Assembly (NCBI GenBank): GCA_027624075.1
Contig: JAQBUH010000004.1
Location: 52,440-116,439, forward strand
Source of the DNA: Chloroflexota bacterium
GTDB taxonomy: Bacteria; Chloroflexota; Dehalococcoidia; Lucifugimonadales; Lucifugimonadaceae
Reading direction: 5' to 3'
Length of the DNA stretch: 64,000 nt
This document shows positions 43,059-52,888 of this stretch, in pieces. Every line of letters begins with the position of its first letter. The stretch's first letter is position 1. A program made the position numbers and the translations under genes. A model generated the notes under the pieces. It was not told the DNA's origin, ran no database searches, and saw only the letters and a list, made by a program, of their open reading frames with translations.

Positions 43059-44450
43059 TTACGCAGGGACGATAAAGCCATGTTTGCGGGCGCGATCGAA
43101 CTCCAAGTTGAACCCGTGGCTCGTCCGGTCAGCCGTGAAAGCCGCCCGCGTGCCGCTTTCTCTGAGCATTGCGGCAAGGAGTGGGAAGTTCTCGAACCCT
43201 GCGAGATAGTCGTGGTAGATGCGGTCGCGGTCCAGGTAGCACCACGGAGCGAGCCGCCAGCTCGTTGCCTCAGCAACCGGCGAGGTTCTTCGAGTATCCG
43301 CGCCCGCGCCCGGCGGCAGCGCGCCAGTCACTGCCTCAACATAAGCCGCACGCATCCTCCCGATGTCGTAGCGCCCGGTGACTCCGCGAGCCGCCTGCTC
43401 AGCGTCGTAGGGCTGCGAAACGGCCTCAATCACGGCGTCCGTGGCGGCTGAGATGTCGCCGTAGTCGAAGTGCCTGATCCCTTCGACGCCCTGCTGCTCC
43501 CGGAATGCGCCGGCCATGGCACAGACAGCGGGAGTCCCTGCGGCAACAGACTCCAGCGGCACGAGACCGAACGCCTCGACGAAGCTGCCGGGGCACAGGG
43601 TCACATGGCCGGCGGAGTAGTATCCCGGCATCTGGCCCATATCGAGCCATGAGTGGAGCTCAAGGAGCTTTTCCGCTCCGGTTGACTCCGCAAGCTCAAG
43701 CACAGAGCCGTCTGCAAGCGCTGCATCGTCGGGTGAGCCGTCCCGCCGCAGGGCTGGGACCAGGAGCCGGACGTTGCGTTCCGGCAACCGCCTCTGCACC
43801 TCGGCCGCAATGAGCATCGACTGCTCGATGCCCTTCTCCCTGTGCAGCCGATGCGGGTGGAGCAACACCAGGTCAACGTCTTTGAGCGGTCTGAGACCTG
43901 CGGGAAGGCGCGGCTCGACCGGTTTCTGGGGAACTGCGACTCCATTGGGGATAACGATGATCTCACTCTGGTCCGCGACACGCCCGGCCGATGCGACGAT
44001 GCAGTCTTTGAGGTATTGCGATGGCACGATCGTCCTTGCGGCGGGCAGCGTGAATGCTGACAGCAACGCCTCCTCGTACACGAAGTCGTGGAGTGACCTG
44101 ACGATGGGCAGGTCTCCAAGCGCCGAACGCATGTAGACCGCATCGGCGTGCAGGTATGCGCGGCCGGCCCACGACGCTCCCTCCGACAGCCGCTGCCAGG
44201 CAGACTGCAGACGGTGCGGGGCGGTCTGATACGGGGCCGGGAATGCGCCTCGCAGTTCCAGGGAAGGCTCAATGCTGGCGCCGTTTGGAGTTTCGAACCC
44301 GGACCCGCCGCCAGACGAGCTCGAGCACAGCACGCGAACTGTGTGCCCTGCCTCAGCCAGCGCGTCCGCCACGTCGCTCAGGATTCGCTGTGAGCCGCCT
44401 GTTACCCGGTCCGGGAACAGCGGAGCGACGGACACGGCGAGTATGCGCAT
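43059..44450 (-). CDS. Glycosyltransferase family 4 (GT-B) protein
   Basis: 463 residues. N-terminal VSVAPLFPDRVTGGSQRILSDVADALAEAGH, IVPSQYLKDCI and VIPNGVAVP in the first lobe; nucleotide-sugar site SFVEAFGLVPLESVAAGTPAV (Glu-x7-Glu) in the second. A C-terminal tail of about 70 residues follows the barrel (WRLAPWCYLDRDRIYHDYLAGFENFPLL). Probable use of a UDP- or GDP-sugar for cell-surface glycans. Its stop converges with gdhA. Confidence 0.88.
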   Translation of the reverse strand: MRILAVSVAPLFPDRVTGGSQRILSDVADALAEAGHTVRVLCSSSSGGGSGFETPNGASIEPSLELRGAFPAPYQTAPHRLQSAWQRLSEGASWAGRAYLHADAVYMRSALGDLPIVRSLHDFVYEEALLSAFTLPAARTIVPSQYLKDCIVASAGRVADQSEIIVIPNGVAVPQKPVEPRLPAGLRPLKDVDLVLLHPHRLHREKGIEQSMLIAAEVQRRLPERNVRLLVPALRRDGSPDDAALADGSVLELAESTGAEKLLELHSWLDMGQMPGYYSAGHVTLCPGSFVEAFGLVPLESVAAGTPAVCAMAGAFREQQGVEGIRHFDYGDISAATDAVIEAVSQPYDAEQAARGVTGRYDIGRMRAAYVEAVTGALPPGAGADTRRTSPVAEATSWRLAPWCYLDRDRIYHDYLAGFENFPLLAAMLRESGTRAAFTADRTSHGFNLEFDRARKHGFIVPA

Positions 44451-44464
44451 AGGTTCGGCGCCTT

Positions 44465-45007
44465 CTACTTGCCGGGGTGGCTGATGGCATGGTCACCTGC
44501 CTGACCGGCGGCGAATCTGCCGAAACGGCCCTGGTACCACAGCATCGGCTCACCCTTACCAAGCCTGACGTGCTCAACCTCCGCAATGAACAGCGTGTGA
44601 TCGCCCTCTTCATGCTCGGCGACGACCCGGCAGTCCATGGCGGCCAGAGCGCCGTCGATAACGAGCGACTCTCCAAGCTCGGCAAACGGGATGCCATCGT
44701 CCGGGTCACGCTCTTCCGGCGGTTTCGTGAAGTGCCGTGCCACGGCTTCCTGGTCTGCGCTCAAGATACTGATGGCGAAGCGGCCATTTGCCTTGATTAG
44801 CGGATAACTGTTCCGGTTGTGCCCGACCGACACCAGAGCGAGGGGCGGCTCCAGAGAGACGGAGACGACGCCGTTTGCGGTCATGCCATGCACCCTGGCT
44901 CCGGGGTTGGAGCCTCCGGGTTCAGGCGTCGTGATGACGGTCACTCCGGTGCCGAAGCATGACCACGCTCTACGAAAGCTGTCTGCGTTGACCGCTTCTC
45001 CTGTCAA
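44465..45007 (-). CDS. Flavin reductase (FMN-binding split-barrel)
   Basis: About 180 residues from TTG 45007, which has GGGGGA upstream; the open frame reaches TTG 45058. Motifs: FGTGVTVITTPE, HGMTANGVVSVSLEPPLALVSVGHNRNSYPLI, FAISILSADQEAVARHF, and late DCRVVAEHEEGDHTLFIAEVEHVRLG with GDH for FMN binding. These proteins reduce free FMN for two-component monooxygenases. It sits 14 bases after the start of the glycosyltransferase reading frame, so the two may be co-expressed. Confidence 0.88.
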   Translation of the reverse strand: MTGEAVNADSFRRAWSCFGTGVTVITTPEPGGSNPGARVHGMTANGVVSVSLEPPLALVSVGHNRNSYPLIKANGRFAISILSADQEAVARHFTKPPEERDPDDGIPFAELGESLVIDGALAAMDCRVVAEHEEGDHTLFIAEVEHVRLGKGEPMLWYQGRFGRFAAGQAGDHAISHPGK

Positions 45008-45139
45008 GCCGTCCCCCTGCCCGTAGTGGATGCCCGAACTTCCTCCATGCCACCCCAAGTAGCGGTGATTATACGAATAGCGTGCCCGGTCGGTTCGCGT
45101 CCTCGTGCCGAAACAGCACGAGTCACGTGGCTCACCTGC

Positions 45140-46267
45140 TCACGGAGTCTCGCGCCAGGGGATGCTTGCAGGATTCACGTAGCCGGTGAGTTCCACGTAG
45201 CCCGGCTGCTGAATCTGCTTGCCCCGGTAGGCGCCGTCAACCCTGACCTTGCCCTCCCAGTAGATGGCGGCTTCTGGCACACCCTCGTCCACCTCCTGGG
45301 CTGCGACGACAGGTTCTATCTCGACATCGAGGTCCAGTCCGTCGACCACCAGTCGCCATCGAGACGGGTAATCGGCCCCGGTCTCCGGGCTGTGCCAGGT
45401 GTCCAGCACTTCGATTCGGATGCCGTCCGCTTCAGTCAGCGACCGAGTACGACCTGGGCCGTCTGCCCAGGTGCCGAAGACGGCCTCGACGGCGCCGTCC
45501 AGGTTACGAATCTCGGTGACCATCAGGGTCTGCCCCTCACCAAGGTGCAGGCCCATCCATTGCCAGCCGCCGGGCGCTCCCAGGGCGAAGAAATCCCCCC
45601 ACTGGTGGTCGAACCAGCCTGTGCCGGTGACGGAATACTCGCGGCCGCCGACAGTCAGTTTCCCGGTGGCAGGCATATCGGGCCACGAGTAGTAGTAGCT
45701 CCAGCCTGTTGGCGTTGCGAACCAGCCGATGCCAGCGTGCCTCACCGGCTCCTGTAACGGGTCAAGGGCCAGGTCAAGCTCCAGCCCAACCTCGTCTTCG
45801 ACGGACGCCCTGATGGAGTGCGAGTCCGGACCCAGGTCAAGCGACCAGTCACGCACCCGCAGTCCGAACAGATCGTCAGAAGAGACCTCGGCGTCTCCGG
45901 CAGTCAGGCGGGAGTCAAGCAGGTGTTCGTCTGCGTCAACGTCTGTAAGGCCAAACTGGGCTGCGTATACGGGCGCGCCGTCGTCATCGAGCGACTGGAA
46001 GATCACGAAGTGAAACCCGAACTCCCCGCCGCCTTCGGCTGTCAGGTGCCCGTTGTAGTACCACCACTCCAGCCTGTCCTCGTGGCTGCGCTCGTCCGCG
46101 GGTATTGAGATCGGCCTCGGCGCCGGCGTCGGTTGCGCGGGGCCCGGTGTTGGGACCGGTCGCAGCGACTCGCCACTGGCACACGCTATGGCGATAACAG
46201 CGATCAGCAGCGCGGCGGCTACGCCAGGTACCGCACGCCGGGTCGCCCACAGCCGTTCAACCGGCAT
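45140..46267 (-). CDS. CrtC/AttH-like lipoprotein (carotenoid hydratase-like lipocalin fold)
   Basis: 375 residues from ATG 46267, preceded by GAGGTG. Lipoprotein signal (MPVERLWATRRAVPGVAAALLIAVIAIACASG, lipobox IAIAC) and a Pro/Thr linker to about residue 60. The domain has HEDRLEWWYYNGHLTAEGGGEFGFHFVIFQS, GTGWFDHQWGDFF and GWQWMGLHLGEGQTLMVTEI, typical of the CrtC/AttH family, which includes hydroxyneurosporene synthase and many uncharacterised secreted proteins. Its start overlaps the end of the MMPL gene by 11 bases, suggesting coupled translation. A lipid ligand is plausible; carotenoid hydration is not proven. Confidence 0.82.
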   Translation of the reverse strand: MPVERLWATRRAVPGVAAALLIAVIAIACASGESLRPVPTPGPAQPTPAPRPISIPADERSHEDRLEWWYYNGHLTAEGGGEFGFHFVIFQSLDDDGAPVYAAQFGLTDVDADEHLLDSRLTAGDAEVSSDDLFGLRVRDWSLDLGPDSHSIRASVEDEVGLELDLALDPLQEPVRHAGIGWFATPTGWSYYYSWPDMPATGKLTVGGREYSVTGTGWFDHQWGDFFALGAPGGWQWMGLHLGEGQTLMVTEIRNLDGAVEAVFGTWADGPGRTRSLTEADGIRIEVLDTWHSPETGADYPSRWRLVVDGLDLDVEIEPVVAAQEVDEGVPEAAIYWEGKVRVDGAYRGKQIQQPGYVELTGYVNPASIPWRETP

Positions 46268-48464
46268 ATCGCACCTCGGGAAGAATCCTGTCCAGCCAGC
46301 GCGGCAGATACCAGTTCCAGTCACCGAACAGGCGCATCAATGCCGGAGCGACCAGGGCGCGCACGAGTGTCACGTCGACGAAAATGGCTATGGCGAGCCC
46401 GAGTCCGATCGCCTTGACCACGACCACGTCCGCCAGCACGAAGCTGGCCGCGACCACGATCAAGATGGCCGCCGCGCCCGTGATGATCAGGCCGCTTTTC
46501 TCCAGCCCCTCAACGACCGCGCCGGCGTTGTCTCCGGTCCGCCGGTACGCCTCTGCGACCCGTGAGAGCAGGAATATCTCGTAGTCCATGCTGAGCCCGA
46601 AGATGATTGCAAACAGCAGGATCGGTGTTGTCGCCTCGATGACGCCCAGCGGTTGGAAGTTGAGCAGTCCGGAGAAGTTGCCGTCCTGGAACACGAAGAC
46701 TAGCGCGCCGTAGGCGGCGAATATGCTCAGCCCATTGAGGACGACCGCTTTGAGGGGAAGCAGCAGCGAGCGGAACAGGAGCATGAGAGAGATGTATGTG
46801 ACGATCAGGACGACGGCGATTGCCAGGGGAAAGCGGGAGTAGAGCGAGTCGACGATGTCCTTGAGGTCCGCCGCTCCGCCATCGACGTGAATCTCGCGGC
46901 CGGCGCCGGGATCGAACGACCGTATCCCGGTGACAATCCCCGCCGCCTCAGGTGAGAACGGATGCAGATCGCTTTCGACAATGAACAGAGCGGCGCCGGG
47001 CCGCAGAGTGTTTCTGACGAGGCCAGACACCGAGGCGTCAGTGATCGACTCCGGCCGCTGGTACAGCGCGGCATACCGCTCCAGCTCCCAGTCCGGCCCG
47101 AGGTTCACAACGCTGGTGACGCGCTCTGCGTGCTCAACCGTCTCCAGCGCCCGGCCGAACGCGTAAAGCGCCGCAAGGTTGTCTGCGGTGAACGGGTCGC
47201 CGTCGAACAGCAGCACAACCGGGACGATGGTGTTGAGCGCGAAGCCAAACTCGTCCTGCAAGATGTCGAAGCCCTGCCGCGACTCGAGTGAGTCAGGCAG
47301 GATGGTGGCGTCGACGGTCCCGAGCCGCAGGTTCCGCACCGGTAGCGCCATGGCGATAAGTAAGGCTGCGGTTGGAAGCAGGACCAGCAGCGGCCTTTTC
47401 ATGACCGTGCGAGATATAGGCCCCCAGACCGAGCGGCGCGAGCTCCAGGACGGCCCAACCCTGAGCCGGTTTACGCCGTGTCCCATCACACCTAGCAGTG
47501 CCGGCAGCAGCGTCATGGCGGCCAGCAGGGCTGCGAGGATCACCACGACCGCGCCCATGCCAACTGACCTGAGGACCATGGTGTCGAACAGTAAAAGGCT
47601 CGTCAGGCCGATAAGGCTGGTGACGGCGGAGAAGAAGATCGCCCGTCCGGCAAGCGTCTGTGACGCCGCCAGCGCGTCCTCCACCGTTTTCCCTTTTGCC
47701 AACTCCTCTCTGAACCGGCTCGTGTAGAACAGCGAGTAGTCGATGCCTATCCCAATGCCGAGAAGCGTCACGATGTTGAGGGCGAAGACAGAGACGTCGA
47801 CTTCGCGGGAGATGAAGAACACCAGCGCCAGCGCAATGGCGACGCCTGCGCCGCCGACAGCCGCCGGGGTGATGGCGGCGATGACTGTGCCGAAGACCAG
47901 CAGAAGCGTTAGCGTGGCGAGAGGAAATGCAATGGCTTCGCCACGCCGAAGGTCGTTCTCACTTGCGAGGCTTATGTCGCGATAGAGAGCCGGCCCGCCC
48001 GTTGCGCGTAGCGTGAGCGGCGCTGGGTCGACGGTTGCCAGCGCCTCGTCAATGAAGTCGACGGCATCTTCAAGCGGAAGGTCGAGCCCAACGGTCACGT
48101 GAGCGATGTTTCCGCTCGCGGAGACTCTCCCTGGATCGGTTGTGTGTGTGCGGACGCTGAGTACCTCCGGCATCTGCCGCAGGTCAGCGACGGAGCGTTC
48201 AACCGCAGAGACGAACTCGGGGTCGAATGCGTTGAGCTGTGGGTGCTCGAACAGCATCTCGACCGTGATGGTCGATATTTCGAGCCTGTCGCGCAGAACG
48301 GAGCGGGCGACGACCGATGGCAGGTCAGGGGTTGTGAATCCACCGGGCTTCAGTTGGTCCGGCGCCTGCGGGGCAAATGGCAATGCGATCAGCACCACGA
48401 CGACCCATGCGGCCAGCACCGCGTATCTTCGCCGGTAGACGAGGCGACCGAAAGATTCGAGCAT
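46257..48464 (-). CDS. MMPL family RND-type transporter
   Basis: 735 residues from ATG 48464 (MLESFGRLVYRRRYAVLAAW, the usual family start); ATG 48545 would add 27 residues. Two halves, each with one leading helix, a large extracytoplasmic loop and five further helices. GIGIGIDYSLFYTSRFREEL and ATTPILLFAIIFGLSMDYEIFLLSRV are the sterol-sensing-type D-Y motifs of the proton relay. Members export lipids or small molecules using proton flux (MmpL3). Gene overlap with the CrtC-like lipoprotein suggests a joint role in moving hydrophobic compounds. Confidence 0.9.
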   Translation of the reverse strand: MLESFGRLVYRRRYAVLAAWVVVVLIALPFAPQAPDQLKPGGFTTPDLPSVVARSVLRDRLEISTITVEMLFEHPQLNAFDPEFVSAVERSVADLRQMPEVLSVRTHTTDPGRVSASGNIAHVTVGLDLPLEDAVDFIDEALATVDPAPLTLRATGGPALYRDISLASENDLRRGEAIAFPLATLTLLLVFGTVIAAITPAAVGGAGVAIALALVFFISREVDVSVFALNIVTLLGIGIGIDYSLFYTSRFREELAKGKTVEDALAASQTLAGRAIFFSAVTSLIGLTSLLLFDTMVLRSVGMGAVVVILAALLAAMTLLPALLGVMGHGVNRLRVGPSWSSRRSVWGPISRTVMKRPLLVLLPTAALLIAMALPVRNLRLGTVDATILPDSLESRQGFDILQDEFGFALNTIVPVVLLFDGDPFTADNLAALYAFGRALETVEHAERVTSVVNLGPDWELERYAALYQRPESITDASVSGLVRNTLRPGAALFIVESDLHPFSPEAAGIVTGIRSFDPGAGREIHVDGGAADLKDIVDSLYSRFPLAIAVVLIVTYISLMLLFRSLLLPLKAVVLNGLSIFAAYGALVFVFQDGNFSGLLNFQPLGVIEATTPILLFAIIFGLSMDYEIFLLSRVAEAYRRTGDNAGAVVEGLEKSGLIITGAAAILIVVAASFVLADVVVVKAIGLGLAIAIFVDVTLVRALVAPALMRLFGDWNWYLPRWLDRILPEVRYAG

Positions 48465-48625
48465 CAGGCGACGTTTCGTGCCACTGAGAGCGAAGATGAA
48501 GGCGGAAATACCCGACGATAAGAGAACCGGGCCGTCGAACAGCATACGCCTGTTCAGAGCGGCCCGGTCTTGTTGTTCTTCAGTTGTTCGGCTTCAAACG
48601 AGAGCCGGAGGTGCGGCGCTGCTGG

Positions 48626-51244
48626 TTATTCCTCTTCGCCGCCGTCCTCTTCAAGTTCATCTTCGACCAGTTCATCTTCCGGCTGATCGTCGACTGCGTC
48701 GTCATCCGTAGAGTCATCGTCCGCTGACAGGTCACTCTCAATGCGGTTTTCGAGTTTCGCGAGGTCGATTACCTCCGCCGTCTCACGCCGTTGCTCAAGC
48801 ACTCTGATAGCGCTGATGTTGTCACCGCTCTCGGGCAGTACGATCTTCACGCCCTGGGCATTCCGCCCTGTCAGCCTGATCTCGCCGATATTGGTACGCA
48901 AGACCTGCGCCTTCTCGGTCAGCAGGAACAGCTTCCCTTCGGAGTCGGTCCGGATCTCCTCACTGACCACGACCGCGGCGGCCACCTTGCCCGTCTTCGG
49001 GGTGACCTTCAGCGTAATCAGCCCCTTGCCGCCACGGTTCTGCGGGCGGTAGTTGCGCAGCAGCGACAGCTTCCCGTATCCCTTGCGGCCGACGATGAGC
49101 AGGTACCCCTCGTCATCCACAACGTCGAGGGCGACGATCTCATCACGCTTCTCCAGGCTCATGGCCTTAACGCCGCCAGAGTTTCGCAGGCGAGGCGGGA
49201 CATTCACGGACGGGAAGCGGATCGAAAGACCTTCCCGCGTCACCAGGACAAGATCCCGCTTTGCCGTCGCCAGGCAGGCGCCAATCAGCTCGTCTCCGGC
49301 CTTCAGATTGAACGTGATCAGGCCAGACCGGTTGATGTTACGTAACAGCGGCAGGTGCATCCGCTTGATCTGCCCCTTCCTGGTAACCATTACCAGGAAG
49401 GTGTCTTCGAGCAGACTGGAGACGCAGATAACCGCCTGCACACTCTCACGAGGCTCGATATTGAACGACAGGTTCTGGATTGGCGTGCCGCGGCTCGTCC
49501 TCGACTGGTCGGCAGGCAGCTCGAACACGCGTGACGAGAACACACGTCCCCGTGTCGTGAAGAAGAGAAGCGTGTCGTGCGTGTCCGCAACCTGCATGTG
49601 CGGCGTAACGTCCTCTTCCTTCGACATCCGCTGGCCCTTGACGCCTTTTCCGCCCCTGTGCTGGGCGCGGTAGGTGTCCATGTTGACCCGCTTGATGTAG
49701 CCGCTTTCAGAGAGGGTTATGACCACTTCACGGTGAGGCTCGGTGTCCTCACGACGCCACTCACCAAGCTCTTCGTCGTGAATTTCCGTGCGGCGCGCCT
49801 GCCCGTACTTCCGCTTGATCTCACGGGTCTCTGTGCGGACAACGCCTCGCACCTGCTCAGGACTGCCCAGCAACTGCTCGAGCTCGCTGATTGCAAGGAG
49901 CAGCTCGTTGTACTCGCTCTCGATCTTCTCCCGCTCTAAGGCAGCCAGCCTGCGCAGCTGCATGTCCAGGATTGCCTGTGCCTGGATCTCGGAAAGCGAG
50001 AACTGGGACATCAGGTTGTTGCGAGCGTTTTCGACGTCGGATGAACCGCGTATGAGGGCGATGACGCGGTCGAGGTTGTCTATTGCGGTCCGGAGACCTT
50101 CGAGCACATGGATCCGTGCCCGCGCTTTCCGCAGGTCGAACTCGGCCCTCTTGCGAATGACCTCTTCGCGGAACTCGATGAAGTGGCGTAGCGCCGCCTT
50201 GAGTGTGAGCACCCGCGGCATTCCGGCAACGAGTCCGATCATGTTGACGGAGAAAGACGAGCGCAGCGGAGTGTGCTTGTACAGGTTGTTCAGGATCACC
50301 GCCGGAGCGGCCCCCCGCCTCAGTTCAAGCACGACACGCATTCCGCTACGGTCGGACTCGTCCCGTATCTCGGAGATGCCTTCGATCTTGCGCGTCTTGA
50401 TTAGCTCGGCAATGCGCGCGACGAGGTTCGACTTATTGACCTGGTACGGGATCTCGGTGAACACCATTCGCTGACGGTCTTGCCGGGGAATCTCTTCCAT
50501 TTCGTGCTTCGCCTGCATCATCACGCGGCCGCGGCCGGTGGCGTATGCGTCACGAATCCCGTCAAGGCCCCTGATCTCAGCGCCGGTGGGGAAGTCAGGC
50601 CCTTTCACGAACTGCATCAGGTCGTCGACAGTGGCGTCAGGGTGTGCGACAAGGTGAATGATTGCGTCGCAGAGTTCGCTGAGATTGTGCGGAGGGATGT
50701 TGGTCGCCATTCCGACTGCGATTCCGGCGGCGCCGTTGAGCAGGAGGTTAGGCAGCCTTGCCGGCAGGACAGACGGCTCCTTGAGCGACTGATCGAAGTT
50801 GTCCGTCCAGTCAACGGTCTCCCGGTCGATGTCGCCGAGGACGAACTCGGTTATCGGCGACAGGCGGCACTCGGTGTAACGCATCGCGGCAGGAGGATCG
50901 CCGTCTACCGATCCGTAGTTGCCCTGCCCGTCCACCAGCGGGTGGCGCATGCTGAAGGTCTGAGCCATCCGGACCTGCGCCTCATAGACCGGGCTGTCTC
51001 CGTGCGGGTGGTACTTACCCAGAACCTCTCCCACCAGCCGGGCGCTCTTCTTGTACGAAGAGTTCGGCCGCATGCCCTGGTCGTGCATGGCGTAGAGGAT
51101 CCGGCGCTGGACAGGCTTTAGCCCGTCCCTGACATCGGGAAGCGCCCTCGCGACGATGACGGACATTGCGTAGTCCAGGTAGGAGTTACGCATCTCCTCT
51201 TCGATGCCAATGAGACGGACCTCACCAATGCCTTCAGTAACCAT
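48626..51244 (-). CDS. gyrA: DNA gyrase subunit A
   Basis: 872 residues. The catalytic Tyr is at position 123 (MRYTECRLS). The winged-helix segment around 78-100 ([19 protein letters not shown]) is the quinolone region: Ser 84 and Glu 88 where E. coli has Ser 83 and Asp 87, and Pro 85 where E. coli has Ala 84. The GyrA box is QHRGGKG at 528-534, which separates it from ParC, and the beta-pinwheel repeats follow. The C-tail is very acidic (Asp/Glu-rich, about 50 residues). GGGAG lies seven bases before ATG 51244. No gyrB is in the window. Confidence 0.97.
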   Translation of the reverse strand: MVTEGIGEVRLIGIEEEMRNSYLDYAMSVIVARALPDVRDGLKPVQRRILYAMHDQGMRPNSSYKKSARLVGEVLGKYHPHGDSPVYEAQVRMAQTFSMRHPLVDGQGNYGSVDGDPPAAMRYTECRLSPITEFVLGDIDRETVDWTDNFDQSLKEPSVLPARLPNLLLNGAAGIAVGMATNIPPHNLSELCDAIIHLVAHPDATVDDLMQFVKGPDFPTGAEIRGLDGIRDAYATGRGRVMMQAKHEMEEIPRQDRQRMVFTEIPYQVNKSNLVARIAELIKTRKIEGISEIRDESDRSGMRVVLELRRGAAPAVILNNLYKHTPLRSSFSVNMIGLVAGMPRVLTLKAALRHFIEFREEVIRKRAEFDLRKARARIHVLEGLRTAIDNLDRVIALIRGSSDVENARNNLMSQFSLSEIQAQAILDMQLRRLAALEREKIESEYNELLLAISELEQLLGSPEQVRGVVRTETREIKRKYGQARRTEIHDEELGEWRREDTEPHREVVITLSESGYIKRVNMDTYRAQHRGGKGVKGQRMSKEEDVTPHMQVADTHDTLLFFTTRGRVFSSRVFELPADQSRTSRGTPIQNLSFNIEPRESVQAVICVSSLLEDTFLVMVTRKGQIKRMHLPLLRNINRSGLITFNLKAGDELIGACLATAKRDLVLVTREGLSIRFPSVNVPPRLRNSGGVKAMSLEKRDEIVALDVVDDEGYLLIVGRKGYGKLSLLRNYRPQNRGGKGLITLKVTPKTGKVAAAVVVSEEIRTDSEGKLFLLTEKAQVLRTNIGEIRLTGRNAQGVKIVLPESGDNISAIRVLEQRRETAEVIDLAKLENRIESDLSADDDSTDDDAVDDQPEDELVEDELEEDGGEEE

Positions 51245-51624
51245 TCTGAACTCCCGGCGTCACCGGATATCTGTGGTTGATTTGCCCACCGCTCCAGGCC
51301 GGACACACGACGGAGCCGCATGGGGGTGTAGAAGCGCTCTCAACTTCTTTGCGCGCTAAATCGAGGTTAGCGCGTCGGGACGGGAATGCTGAGAACAAAT
51401 TCAACTCAATCTTACGCTTTTCCCCCTCGCGGCGCGAGTACACCCGCGTGTGCACGCTCAGCGCGCATGCACGCGCGACTCGAGCAGGTTTTTCGGATTA
51501 GGTTGTAGGGTGCAGGCCGGATCGTCTCTCTGTAGCCGCATGCTGGAAGCAGTTGACTGGCGCAGGCCGGATGCCGGCCAGATGCCGGCCGGATAGAGGT
51601 CAGCGCCGGGGAGTCTGGCTGAGT
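51245..51624. other. Gene-free stretch upstream of gyrA
   Basis: 380 bases. On the minus strand it carries the gyrA promoter region, though no strong -35/-10 pair is visible. Between 51563 and 51597 there are short repeats of ATGCCGGCC with an 11-base period. Around 51440-51480 the sequence is rich in CGCGTG/GCATGC inverted elements and may form weak structure, possibly ending the transcript of the gene at 51625. Confidence 0.5.
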
Positions 51625-52260
51625 CTACTGCACGCCCGCGGCCCGCTCGGCGAGCGCCAGCAGCACGCTGTCGAAGCCGGCGGGCAGTGTTCCGACTTCG
51701 TGAGCGTTCCACTGCACGCCTATCACCCAGTTGCGGCCGGGGAGCTCGATTGCTGCCATGAACCCGTCTTCCCGGTAGCAAGAGCCAAAGAGTCCATGGC
51801 CGAGATCGGCCGCCCTGATGCCCGTAGTGTTGCTGAATGGAACGGTCACCCAGCCAGAGCCGGCGATGGTGTATGAAAGCTTGCCGCCAGGCGAGATGAA
51901 TACGGGCATGCGCTGCGGCTCACTCGTCGCCCCCGGCACTTCAACTGGACCTGCGCCACCGAGGGCGGAGTTCACGGCGTGCATACCCCATCCGACGCCC
52001 AGCACTGGCAGTTTGCGCTCCAGGGCGTCGGACAGGGCGCGAGGGACCTTGCCGTCGAACGGTGAGGTCCCGATCGCCAGCAACGCGCCTGCGCCATCCG
52101 GGAGTTCGCCATCCGCCAACAGACCAACCGGCGTCCCTGAGCCGTGTATCACGGCATGGAAGTAGCTGGACGCGTCTTCGCCTGGCGGCGCGAGGACTGC
52201 GACTGTTGCTGCGCCTGTTTCGTTAAGTTGCAAATCGAAAGACCGCTCTGAAGCCTTCAC
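51625..52260 (-). CDS. Glutamine-amidotransferase-like (class I, C26-type) protein with lost catalytic residues
   Basis: 211 residues from GTG 52260, eight bases after the PspAB-like stop, with AGAGG upstream; the open frame to 52593 is antisense shadow. The fold follows class I amidotransferases: GALLAIGTSPFDG, PVLGVGWGMHAVNSALGGAG, GHGLFGSCYRED and WVIGVQWNAHEVGTL. In active C26 enzymes the middle motif reads GICRGMQ and the end GVQWHPE. Here the nucleophile Cys is Gly and the His of HPE is Asn (WNAHE), so it cannot be a normal glutaminase. It could be a binding or regulatory protein in the HtpX operon. The reading frame is otherwise intact and has normal codon use. Confidence 0.75.
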   Translation of the reverse strand: MKASERSFDLQLNETGAATVAVLAPPGEDASSYFHAVIHGSGTPVGLLADGELPDGAGALLAIGTSPFDGKVPRALSDALERKLPVLGVGWGMHAVNSALGGAGPVEVPGATSEPQRMPVFISPGGKLSYTIAGSGWVTVPFSNTTGIRAADLGHGLFGSCYREDGFMAAIELPGRNWVIGVQWNAHEVGTLPAGFDSVLLALAERAAGVQ

Positions 52261-52267
52261 ATGGCCT

Positions 52268-52873
52268 CTAGAACGGTATGCCCCAGAGACCCATCCACTC
52301 TTCCATGTTCCGCTCGATGACCATTCCCTGGCGCCTGGCGCGTGACGCGAGCGAGACCTCTGTCGGCTTGTCTCTTTCGCCGGTGGCATCACCTGTCGGA
52401 ACAAACGGATAGAACGACTGGCGGTCGTAGCGGTAGATCCAGTAGGTGCGCAGGCCGGAGCGGAACGAGTTATCGTCGACTGCGCCGGTGAAGTAAAGCT
52501 CGAACACGGCAGCCAGGAGATTCGAGGCGGCGCCGTTCGCCCCCATCGCGTTGCCGACCGTGTACACGGACGATACGAGGTCGCTGAAGTCACCGTCCTC
52601 CATCACAATCCAGCGCATGCCCTGTTCGTCGTCCTGGATCTCGAACGCCGTCTTGGTGGCGCCGGGACCGGAGTACAGGACCGGGTCAAGCTCCTGTTTG
52701 AGGTTGCGCAGGAACGGCACGGATTCGTCGTTCCTGTAGATCAGTCCACCTCTCCTGGAGGGGCTGATCTCACCGCGCGCCATGAGCTTCTGCTCGGCGC
52801 TGATGATGCTCGCCATTGCAGACCAGTCTGTCCTGGTCTGTGGACGCTTTCCGAATAATCTGGCCATAACCAA
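52268..52873 (-). CDS. PspA-associated protein PspAB-like
   Basis: 201 residues from TTG 52873 (ATG 52867 is the next option). The C-terminal block YWIYRYDRQSFYPFVPTG...RDKPTEVSLASRARRQGMVIERNMEEWMGLWGIPF matches the pattern of PspAB proteins, which in actinobacteria and other phyla lie beside htpX and the PspA-type membrane-stress genes. The N-terminal part (ISAEQKLMARGEISPSRRGGLIYRN) resembles its beta-rich first domain. The assignment comes from memory of the family and gene order; a profile search would settle it. It starts 15 bases after htpX. Confidence 0.7.
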   Translation of the reverse strand: MVMARLFGKRPQTRTDWSAMASIISAEQKLMARGEISPSRRGGLIYRNDESVPFLRNLKQELDPVLYSGPGATKTAFEIQDDEQGMRWIVMEDGDFSDLVSSVYTVGNAMGANGAASNLLAAVFELYFTGAVDDNSFRSGLRTYWIYRYDRQSFYPFVPTGDATGERDKPTEVSLASRARRQGMVIERNMEEWMGLWGIPF

Positions 52874-52888
52874 TCGACTACTCTCTCC

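Noticed and set aside
52261..52593. Upstream part of the amidotransferase-like frame
   Set aside because: Overlaps the PspAB-like gene in another frame and is Ser/Arg-rich; GTG 52260 with AGAGG fits the domain start.
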